Source: an uncultured Lachnospiraceae bacterium (GTDB lineage Bacteria; Bacillota; Clostridia; Lachnospirales; Lachnospiraceae). From it: 24,141 nt of DNA. Below, piece after piece: positions 1 through 6,842 of this stretch. Each line of letters starts with the position of its first letter. The stretch's first letter is position 1. The position numbers and the translations under genes are program-made. The DNA lies in NCBI GenBank assembly GCA_910587635.1, contig CAJUNB010000017.1, positions 1 through 24,141 of the forward strand, written 5' to 3'. The notes beneath the pieces are model-generated. The model was not told where the DNA came from and ran no database searches. It was given only the letters and a program-made list of their open reading frames with translations.

Positions 1-187
1 CTGGTCCTTTTCCTTCTTTACTGCTTCTTTGTTTGGTTATCGTTCTTTTTTCTTTCTCTCTGAATTTCCCTCTTTTTCAGGCTCTTCGCCTCTTTTTGGA
101 ATCTTCAGGGTCGCATTGCTGTTTATTTGTCAAGGTGCTGTCAAAATTTGTCTGTTGCTGTCTATTTTCAACCCGGCAACGAATCAT
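1..187 (-). other. Leader transcribed leftward, no gene recognised
   Basis: This is the sequence downstream of the strong minus-strand promoter at 188-216. I see no convincing coding frame: minus-strand frames close quickly, and the plus-strand open frame here is a Phe/Ser-rich product of T-rich sequence. The minus strand carries two further TTGACA-like hexamers (around 133-155) and then a purine-rich tract running off the left edge. A strong promoter followed by a long non-coding leader suggests a stable-RNA (rRNA or tRNA) operon just outside the window, but no mature RNA is visible, so this is inference. Confidence 0.35.
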
Positions 188-216
188 AGTATAGCATCGT
201 TAAAAATAGTTGTCAA
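188..216 (-). promoter_or_regulatory. Strong sigma-A promoter firing leftward
   Basis: The minus strand has a perfect TTGACA -35 box (211-216), a 17-nt spacer and a TATACT -10 box (188-193). Runs of T/A upstream (about 218-262) could act as an UP element. It points away from the exchanger gene and out of the left edge, so its gene is not in the window. Confidence 0.8.
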
Positions 217-275
217 CTACTTTTTTCATAATTTCTTAAAACTTTTTTCATTTTTTTATAATGTATCATTTACTC

Positions 276-1250
276 CTATATACTGCCCATGCTGCATGTC
301 AAAACCATATAAAAAATATAGGCAAATAGCATAATAATTCCCTGCTCTCTTTTGAATTTCTCCCAGATCATCGCCGGAATCAATGCAATACATCCTACAA
401 TAAGGCAAGCCGGCAGATCAAAATGGGCAAAGGCAGCTGTAATGGGAAGCGGCTTGCCTGAAAACAGAGAACAAAGAGGCAAAATCAGCGTCAGGTCAAT
501 AATATTGGCGCCAATAATATTTCCTACAGAAAGTGCTGACTGCTTCTTTACAATAGCCGTAAGCGTCGTAATCAGCTCCGGCAGTGAAGTCCCAATGGCA
601 ACGATCGTCACGCCAATAATCCGTTCGGAAATTCCGGCAAAACGTGCCAGTTCACTGCCATTATCAACAAGAAGATCGGCTCCGCATACAATCCCGGCGG
701 CACCGATCACAAATTTGGCAACGTTTATCATAATCATTTTTTTAGTTATTTGCTGCCTGGAATCATCTCGTCCCCTTTTTTCCTTCTTTTTTAAAGAACG
801 CTTTGCCGAAGAGACATTCTCCCAGAAAAAAATGGCAAAGATAATAAATAAAACAACAGACAGAATATTCCCAACCTGCCCCAGAAAACCTGCTATCAGA
901 ATGAGAACGGAAGCTGACATCATAAGAATCGATTTGACCAAATAGTCCTTGCGTTCAATCACAAAGGGAATGCAAATCAGAGAAACCGCCATAATCAACC
1001 CTATATTGGCAGTTACACTTCCCACGGCATTTCCTATGGACATATCCACTTTGCCTTTCATAGCCGCCATCACTGAAACAAGTATTTCAGGAAGTGTCGT
1101 TGCCAGACTGACTATCGTTGCCCCTATAATCAGTCTGGGAATACCGCTCATCTCTGCAATCCAGGACGAGGCATCTACAAACAGGTCCCCACCCTTTATA
1201 ATAAATACAATACCAACAATAAACAAAAAAATTACAAGTGTTAAATTCAT
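276..1250 (-). CDS. CaCA-family Na+/Ca2+ (cation/proton) exchanger
   Basis: The 324-residue product is an integral membrane antiporter of the Ca2+:cation antiporter family (YrbG/CaxA-like), expected to exchange Ca2+ for Na+ or H+ across the cytoplasmic membrane. It has the two inverted alpha-repeats of the family. Alpha-1 at about residues 40-90 contains GATIVSLATTLPE (Glu55), then GNAVGS. Alpha-2 at about 200-250 contains GVTIVAIGTSLPE, then GNIIGANIIDL. A hydrophilic Lys/Arg-rich loop near residues 150-170 separates the halves. Length is normal for the bacterial family. It lies about 80 bp downstream of the lipoprotein gene on the same strand, with a TATAAT-like -10 at 1314-1319 but no clear -35, so it may have its own weak promoter or be read through. 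The ribosome binding site is weak. The transported ion cannot be fixed from sequence. Confidence 0.9.
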   Translation of the reverse strand: MNLTLVIFLFIVGIVFIIKGGDLFVDASSWIAEMSGIPRLIIGATIVSLATTLPEILVSVMAAMKGKVDMSIGNAVGSVTANIGLIMAVSLICIPFVIERKDYLVKSILMMSASVLILIAGFLGQVGNILSVVLFIIFAIFFWENVSSAKRSLKKKEKRGRDDSRQQITKKMIMINVAKFVIGAAGIVCGADLLVDNGSELARFAGISERIIGVTIVAIGTSLPELITTLTAIVKKQSALSVGNIIGANIIDLTLILPLCSLFSGKPLPITAAFAHFDLPACLIVGCIALIPAMIWEKFKREQGIIMLFAYIFYMVLTCSMGSI

Positions 1251-1330
1251 TTTCTAAGCTCTGACTGCCAAAACGGCTCTGCTCCTCTGTCTGTATTTAT
1301 CTATTCACAACTCATTATATAAGCCTCACG

Positions 1331-2143
1331 TTATTCCAACACTGTAGAGGCATCTCCAGATTCATTCCGTAACGACAGAGAAATGGTACTGATCCCATTC
1401 GCCTCTTCCTCGGTCACTTCTCTGACAAGTACAAGTGTCACTTCAGAGCCGGCGGGTACTACATCTCTATAGGAAGAAAGATCGTTTAACAGCAGTGTAG
1501 GCAATATATTTCTCGCTCCACTGTCGTTGACAGCTATTCTGAACTGCACGTTCTGTTCAAGTACATTCAGTTCCTTGTCTTCCATCGTCGTATTCCGGCC
1601 TGTAAATTCCAGTACCAACAGTTTATTTCCCTGGGTAGCATCCATGGCGAACACCATATCCTCACTGTCTGCAGGCGGATAGGAATCACAGATTACATGT
1701 CCTTTATAATCGATCTGAAAGCCGTCCAGTCCACAGAACTGCGCAACTCCTCCAAATGCCGCTTCTGCAAGCTGAGGTGCCGGAGCCTCTTGTGCTCCCT
1801 CAGTCTCTGCCAGCTCTTCCTGACCGTTCTCTACCTCGCTGCTTTCCTGCGTAACCATAAGCTCTTGAGTATTTGCCTGAAGGATCGCTTCCCTTTCATC
1901 ATATTTCTCAATTTCATAATCACTGGCCAGCGCCTTCCGATTTTTATCATGTTTTAATAAGATACCTGCCGCATATTCTGCGATCATGGCACTCTCTTCC
2001 TCTGTCAAATCTGGCATATGATCAAAAGAATTGCCGCATCCTGTCAGTGTCAGGCCAGTGCCTATCAACATAGCGCACAATATTTTCCGGCGTATTTCCA
2101 ATGTCCCGGTAAAAGAATTGGAAAAAATATGAAATTTTTTCAT
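1331..2143 (-). CDS. Predicted lipoprotein of unknown function
   Basis: This 270-residue protein has a charged N-terminus, a hydrophobic stretch and a lipobox LTGC with the lipidated Cys at residue 36, so it should be anchored on the outer face of the membrane. An acidic, Glu/Gln/Ala-rich linker at about residues 95-125 is followed by a C-terminal half rich in beta-strand sequence. That half looks like the immunoglobulin-like DUF5067/DUF4352 type of extracellular domain, although I cannot assign a family. The start is supported by AAGGAG six bases upstream of the ATG. It follows the histidine kinase gene by 60 bp on the same strand, so it is probably the last gene of the 11258-1331 operon. 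A role as accessory sensor, ligand-binding or immunity protein for the kinase is possible but not shown. Confidence 0.75.
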   Translation of the reverse strand: MKKFHIFSNSFTGTLEIRRKILCAMLIGTGLTLTGCGNSFDHMPDLTEEESAMIAEYAAGILLKHDKNRKALASDYEIEKYDEREAILQANTQELMVTQESSEVENGQEELAETEGAQEAPAPQLAEAAFGGVAQFCGLDGFQIDYKGHVICDSYPPADSEDMVFAMDATQGNKLLVLEFTGRNTTMEDKELNVLEQNVQFRIAVNDSGARNILPTLLLNDLSSYRDVVPAGSEVTLVLVREVTEEEANGISTISLSLRNESGDASTVLE

Positions 2144-2203
2144 GTCATACTCCTTGTATCCAAAATATATTTTATTTTACCACCATTTCAGACACATAAC
2201 AAG

Positions 2204-3676
2204 TCAATTTACAGCAAGTTCAAACCAAAATTCCACACCATTTTCATAATTGATGACCCCGAACTGCTCATTCATAGACTCCATAATTGCTTTTACAATA
2301 GAAAGCCCTATTCCACTGCCACCGTATTCCCGGGTTCTCGCTTTATCCACTTTATAAAATTTTTCCCATATATGAGGAAGAGACTCTCCTGGAATAGGAT
2401 TACCGGTATTAAATACACTGACTCTTACTTTATCATTCTTTTTAAAAAGTTTTACATGAATGATATTTTCTCCACTGCAATGATGCAGAGCATTGCTGAA
2501 ATAATTTCGGATTACTTCCTCTGTCTTATATACATCCCCCCACACATAACAGGGAGATGCCCCATCCACCTGCACATGGATTTTCTTCTGCTTTACCAGA
2601 ATATCCACGGACTGTAAAAATGTTTCCACCATTTCCCTTACATCAAAATGCTCCATCGTCACAATATCATTTCCGGATTCCAGCTGATTCAGTGACAGGA
2701 GTTTTTTTACCATGTCATTCATTCTGGCGGCTTCATCCATGATCACTTCACAATAAAACTCCCGACTCTGAGCATCTTCCTGAATATTTTCCATCAGTCC
2801 TTCCGCATATCCCTGTATCAGTGCAATGGGGGTCTTTAGCTCATGAGAAACGTTGGAAAGAAATTCCTTTCTCATTTCATCCAGCTGTTCTCTTCGTTCC
2901 ATATCCTTTTGCAATTCATTATTGGCTGTTTTCAGCTCGGAAATGGTCTGTTCCAGAGCCGATGACAATTTATTGATGTTTTCACCCAACATACCGATTT
3001 CATTGCTTTTCTTTCCCTCATATTTCGTCTGAAAATCCAGATGAATCATTTTTTCGGATATACCGGCCAATTCCAAAATCGGTTTTGTTATTTTCCCGGA
3101 CACAAATAAAATGACGATTCCTCCTAGCAATGCCGCTGTCAATCCGGCATAGATAAGAAAACGGTTGGCAATCTCCACACTTTCCATGATTCCTTCTCTT
3201 GGTGTACCGATAATAAACAGATTTCCCTCTTCTAAAAATCCCAGCATTTCTATATATTCTGTATTGGTCTGAGGGTTCAGTGTACTGCGCATCACATAAT
3301 GATCCGTTTTTTGCAGGACACGCTCCAGCTCAGGATGAGAGTTGGATAAAAAGATATTATCCAAAAGCTGCTTTTTGAATATCTCAGGATCGTGCATTGT
3401 TGCCATCAAAGCTTTCGAGTTCTCATCCAGGACAAGAACACTGATATTGTATTTTCCACAGAGCTTCTGTAACTCAATATTAAACTCATCCGTAGTCACA
3501 CTCCCGTCCGCAAAAGCTTCATTCAGTCTGTGATAGACAGTCATCAGCGTACTCTGCTTTTTGTCCATATAATAAGTTTCCAGAAAAGTGTTATTGATAA
3601 ACCAGCAGAAGAAGACAGTAACGGCCATAAGTCCGCTGAAAATCAGCGACAACTGTATCTTAATGGAATGTTTCAT
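2204..3676 (-). CDS. HAMP-domain sensor histidine kinase
   Basis: This membrane sensor kinase has 490 residues from the chosen ATG at 3676. TM1 is at about residues 8-28, an extracellular sensor domain at 30-170, and TM2 at about 173-193. HAMP follows at about 194-246 and a short coiled coil at 246-270. The HisKA H-box SHELKTP carries phospho-acceptor His278. The ATPase domain has the N-box NYFSNALHH (391-399), FNTGNPIP (422-429) and the G2 box GGSGIGLSIVKAI (452-464). The start was chosen because GGAAAGGAAG lies five bases upstream of it; a GTG at 3694 is in frame but has no ribosome binding site. It follows the leucine-rich-repeat gene by 18 bp. The only response-regulator gene in the window (9972-10649) lies 6.3 kb upstream on the same strand, so this is its most likely partner. 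The ligand is unknown. Confidence 0.93.
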   Translation of the reverse strand: MKHSIKIQLSLIFSGLMAVTVFFCWFINNTFLETYYMDKKQSTLMTVYHRLNEAFADGSVTTDEFNIELQKLCGKYNISVLVLDENSKALMATMHDPEIFKKQLLDNIFLSNSHPELERVLQKTDHYVMRSTLNPQTNTEYIEMLGFLEEGNLFIIGTPREGIMESVEIANRFLIYAGLTAALLGGIVILFVSGKITKPILELAGISEKMIHLDFQTKYEGKKSNEIGMLGENINKLSSALEQTISELKTANNELQKDMERREQLDEMRKEFLSNVSHELKTPIALIQGYAEGLMENIQEDAQSREFYCEVIMDEAARMNDMVKKLLSLNQLESGNDIVTMEHFDVREMVETFLQSVDILVKQKKIHVQVDGASPCYVWGDVYKTEEVIRNYFSNALHHCSGENIIHVKLFKKNDKVRVSVFNTGNPIPGESLPHIWEKFYKVDKARTREYGGSGIGLSIVKAIMESMNEQFGVINYENGVEFWFELAVN

Positions 3677-3694
3677 AGTATCTTCCTTTCCCAC

Positions 3695-4408
3695 TTATAA
3701 CTGTAATTGTTCCCAGAAACCGGATGCTTTCCGGCCACTCTGCCATTTTCTCAGCAGATACGCCCGCAGTTCTACATGATTCTCTCCCAGTTCTTCCAGG
3801 ATTTCCCCGATCATCTTATTTCCGATCATTCCTGTTTCCAGCAGCACATCACAGTATAGAAATTGTTCCTCGCCGCTGTCCTCGATTACATTCCAGATCT
3901 CTTCTCTGCAGTCTCCCATTCTCTCCTGTAAAAATGTCAGTAAGACCCGTCGGACAGTCTGTTCCATACAATCCGAAAAAGTGAGCCGCAGCAATGTCAC
4001 TCTGATTTTCCTGCAGATCTGTTCTCTGAGACATGACTGTTGTTTTGCCAGCATATCTTCTTCCGCACAATAGACAAGTTCACGCAAAGCAGTACATTTT
4101 CCGAATAACTGTCTCCCCAGATGTAACTGCCTGTTCGGCAATGTTATTTCCTTCAGTCTGTGGCAGCCTGCAAATGCCCGGTCGCCGATCTTCTCCAGTG
4201 TATCAGGCAGACAGAGCTTCACCAATTGTCTTTTCCCGGCAAACGTCTTTTTTCCAATTGCTGTCACAGGACAGTCCGAAACATAAGCAGGAAGGAGCAG
4301 CCGCTGTGCTGCCCCCTCATACCCGATCATTTCCCCGGCTCCATTTTCCATTCTGTAAACAAATATACCGTCCTCTGATACATATTTTTCTATTCTCTTT
4401 TCTGACAC
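3695..4408 (-). CDS. BspA-type leucine-rich-repeat protein
   Basis: This is a 237-residue protein without signal peptide or membrane segment, so it is probably cytoplasmic. Residues 35-105 carry about three Treponema/BspA-type repeats, visible as VTAIGKKTFAG, then LEKIGDRAFAGCHRLKEITLP, then LHLGRQLFGKCTALRELV. Residues 120-237 form a helical, Leu/Glu-rich C-terminal region I do not recognise. The start is GTG, five bases after AAAGGAG. It sits between the KASIII-like gene (42 bp gap) and the kinase gene. BspA-type repeats usually mediate protein-protein binding, often at the cell surface; a short cytoplasmic version between biosynthetic and sensor genes is unusual. It could be a scaffold or a sensor adaptor, but there is no direct evidence. 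Confidence 0.7.
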   Translation of the reverse strand: MSEKRIEKYVSEDGIFVYRMENGAGEMIGYEGAAQRLLLPAYVSDCPVTAIGKKTFAGKRQLVKLCLPDTLEKIGDRAFAGCHRLKEITLPNRQLHLGRQLFGKCTALRELVYCAEEDMLAKQQSCLREQICRKIRVTLLRLTFSDCMEQTVRRVLLTFLQERMGDCREEIWNVIEDSGEEQFLYCDVLLETGMIGNKMIGEILEELGENHVELRAYLLRKWQSGRKASGFWEQLQL

Positions 4409-4450
4409 GGATTCTCCTTTTGTTTCCTGCTTCTCACGATAAACTATATA

Positions 4451-5401
4451 CTAATAAACTAACAACATGAAATTTGCAGTCAGTCCTGCCGCCGTCCCAA
4501 GGAGAAGGAGCAAATCTCCCCGTTGAACGGTTCCCTCACGGACAGCCTGGCACAGAGCATAGGGTACAGAGGCAGATATCATATTACCCCATTCACTGAC
4601 CCGATTCATATAAGTACCCTTCGGGAATCCAAGCCGGGGCATGATCAGATCCAGCGCTCTGCTGGCCTGATGAGGAATAACGAGCCTGATCTCCTTTCTG
4701 TCCACCCCCGCTTCCTCCAGACACTGTGATACGAAATCCGGCAGTTTTTTGGCACACAATTTCAGGATTTTGCTGCCTTTCATATCAAAATAATAATCTT
4801 CTCTGTTATTTACATCCATGGAAAACGCTGGAAGAAGTCCTCCGCCACCCCTGATTTCCGTATCATGGGCTCCCTCTGACCATGTCTTCTGACAGCTGTA
4901 CAATATCCTTCCCGTGCCATCTCCTCTGGACAGGACACAGGCAGCAGCTGCATCGGAAAACAGTTCATAGCTTTCTGTCTGTCCCGGGTTCAGAGCAGCG
5001 GAAGCCGTATCCCCGGATACGATCAGTACCTTTTCATATCGTCCTATTTCGATCATACAGGACATCACATCGAGGGCAGACAGAAAACTGGTGCATGTAC
5101 TGTTGATATCCATGGCCGGAATATCCAGTCCTTTGGCCATTCGCTCATGGATAAGCGCCCCATTACACGGAATTGCCTGCAGTGGCGTTGCCATACCGCA
5201 TACGATACAGTCAATCTCTTCTATTTTTGTTTCTGCATTTTCCAGCGCTTCTTCGGCGGCACACACTGCCAAATCCAGCAATGTCTCTCCCGGTGCAAGC
5301 CGGTATCTGCGCTCTGTACCAAACGAAAGCTCCCTGCGGGCCACGGCCTGTCCCATGCCAGCCAGGCATACAGAAACCTCTTTTCTCTTTTGTTCTTTCA
5401 T
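4451..5401 (-). CDS. KASIII (FabH/OleA-like) condensing enzyme
   Basis: This 316-residue thiolase-fold condensing enzyme has the KASIII triad: Cys103 in INSTCTSF, His244 in IPHQAS and Asn273 in WGNMISAS. Length and triad spacing match FabH-type proteins. Such enzymes join an acyl-CoA (or acyl-AMP/ACP) to a second acyl unit by Claisen condensation. The surrounding genes (adenylate-forming enzyme, NAD-dependent reductase, glycosyltransferase) make a secondary-product role more likely than housekeeping fatty-acid initiation, since no fab genes or acyl carrier protein are nearby. PHQAS replaces the usual PHQAN. The gene starts 57 bp after the ligase gene, with an AGGAAAAGAG stretch upstream. Substrates are unknown, and whether it is decarboxylating (FabH-like) or not (OleA-like) cannot be told from sequence alone. 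Confidence 0.88.
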   Translation of the reverse strand: MKEQKRKEVSVCLAGMGQAVARRELSFGTERRYRLAPGETLLDLAVCAAEEALENAETKIEEIDCIVCGMATPLQAIPCNGALIHERMAKGLDIPAMDINSTCTSFLSALDVMSCMIEIGRYEKVLIVSGDTASAALNPGQTESYELFSDAAAACVLSRGDGTGRILYSCQKTWSEGAHDTEIRGGGGLLPAFSMDVNNREDYYFDMKGSKILKLCAKKLPDFVSQCLEEAGVDRKEIRLVIPHQASRALDLIMPRLGFPKGTYMNRVSEWGNMISASVPYALCQAVREGTVQRGDLLLLLGTAAGLTANFMLLVY

Positions 5402-5458
5402 TTCTGCTCTCTTTTCCTGTTTTATCCTCTTTTATCCTGCTATATACTCTGATACTCT

Positions 5459-6736
5459 CTATCTGCTTCGTTCTATCCGCTTCATTTTTCTACCCTTTTC
5501 CAGACAATAGGGCCTGTATACCATTTCAGGCAGCAGAAAGCCCCTGTCTGTAGCAAGCCGCAAAAATTCTTTCCGTACCTGTTCTCTTTCCTTTTTCGTC
5601 AGATCCCCATAGATCGTAAGGCTGCCGTCCTTCTCCTGCCTGATACGATATTCTCCTCCGGCTCCCGCGCTTTTGACAAACAGCATACACCGTCTGATAA
5701 AGTCCGGGAAAACGGTCTTATCTGTTCCGTCTGTCCCGGGAAAAGAAAAAATATCGTCTTCCCGCCCTTCAATCTCTTCCAATGCCAGACAGGGACTTTT
5801 ACATTTACAGGGCTCCTTTTTTTCTACAAGAATATCATTCAGCCGATAGCGGACAATGGGCTGCGCTCTGCGCTGGAAATCCGTAACGATCGGCACAAAC
5901 CGCCGTTCATCCAGATATTCTCTCTCGATGCAGACAATATCTTCATGTAAATGCAGAGTTCCACAGGAACAGGTGGAAGCAAGGCATCCTTCCGTACATT
6001 GATAGACCTGATGAATCACCTGCAGTCCAAAAACTTTTTTCAAATATTCTCTGTCGCTTTTTTCCAAAACTTCCGCTATGGAAATGACAACCTGCGGACA
6101 AATTTTCAGTCTGCCCTGTTCCATTTCTCTGGCAAGCAAAAGCAGTACAGAAGGCTGTCCTGCCAATATATTTGGTTTCAGATTTTCCAGCTTTGCTCTG
6201 TGTTCCTCCATGTCACGGTAAATATCAAAAAAATGGAACATGATATTCCGGGAACTGACCGCCTCATACAGATTACTGTCAGCCCGCATAAAAAACGCAA
6301 TGGAATAGGTGCCAAATATACTTCCCGGCAGAAATTTCGCCAGAATATATCCTGCCCATCTGTCCTTTTCCTCATCCGATACGAGAAAAATCCCCCGGCT
6401 GCCCGACGTTCCCGAGCTGAGCCCTACCGTGATTCCTTTCAGTTTAGGTGCAAAGTTCCGGCTTCTCTCACCTTCCACTGCAAAGGCCTCCGCCTCTTTT
6501 CTGCCAATCCCCACTGTATTGAGCCTGTCGAAGTTCTCCATCATATCGGATTTTTCTATGACCGGATAATCCTGCCAGTTCGTTTTTCCCCTGTATAAAG
6601 CACAGTGGGACGCCACATAGGCCAGATGCTTTTTCAACTTCTTTTTCTGCCACCGCTCCAGAGCCTTCCGGTCTGAAAAGGCAGGACGGTATTTATAGTA
6701 CAGATAGTATTTCAGTACACTCAGCCGGCTGCCCAT
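5459..6736 (-). CDS. Adenylate-forming enzyme, PaaK / F390-synthetase-like
   Basis: This is a 425-residue AMP-binding enzyme related to phenylacetate-CoA ligase and coenzyme F390 synthetase; I believe it matches the 'putative adenylate-forming enzyme' clade (TIGR02304), recalled from memory. The ATP-binding loop SSGTSGSRG is at 107-115, the YQCTEG adenine motif at 245-250 and RYRLND with its Arg/Asp at 296-301. Two Cys clusters (C256, C258 and C310, C312, C316) could bind a metal. It should activate a carboxylic acid as acyl-AMP for transfer to CoA or another nucleophile. The start at 6736 is preferred because AAAGGAG lies seven bases upstream. An in-frame ATG at 6877 would add 47 residues that do not resemble the family and would overlap the upstream gene. 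The KASIII-like gene follows at 57 bp. Confidence 0.82.
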   Translation of the reverse strand: MGSRLSVLKYYLYYKYRPAFSDRKALERWQKKKLKKHLAYVASHCALYRGKTNWQDYPVIEKSDMMENFDRLNTVGIGRKEAEAFAVEGERSRNFAPKLKGITVGLSSGTSGSRGIFLVSDEEKDRWAGYILAKFLPGSIFGTYSIAFFMRADSNLYEAVSSRNIMFHFFDIYRDMEEHRAKLENLKPNILAGQPSVLLLLAREMEQGRLKICPQVVISIAEVLEKSDREYLKKVFGLQVIHQVYQCTEGCLASTCSCGTLHLHEDIVCIEREYLDERRFVPIVTDFQRRAQPIVRYRLNDILVEKKEPCKCKSPCLALEEIEGREDDIFSFPGTDGTDKTVFPDFIRRCMLFVKSAGAGGEYRIRQEKDGSLTIYGDLTKKEREQVRKEFLRLATDRGFLLPEMVYRPYCLEKGRKMKRIERSR

Positions 6737-6842
6737 GTCCTGTCTCCTTTCCCGTTTCTGGCGCCTACATACCTTTGACAAACAAATGATACAGCTGGGA
6801 ACATATATTTTTTCTCCATTAGAAGTAACAAATTTCTCATCT

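Noticed and set aside
29..334. 101-codon Phe/Ser-rich plus-strand open frame
   Set aside because: It arises from T-rich sequence, has no ribosome binding site and runs across the leftward promoter and into the end of the exchanger gene.
352..945. 197-codon plus-strand open frame
   Set aside because: It is antisense to the cation exchanger, with low-complexity Ile/Ser content and no family features.
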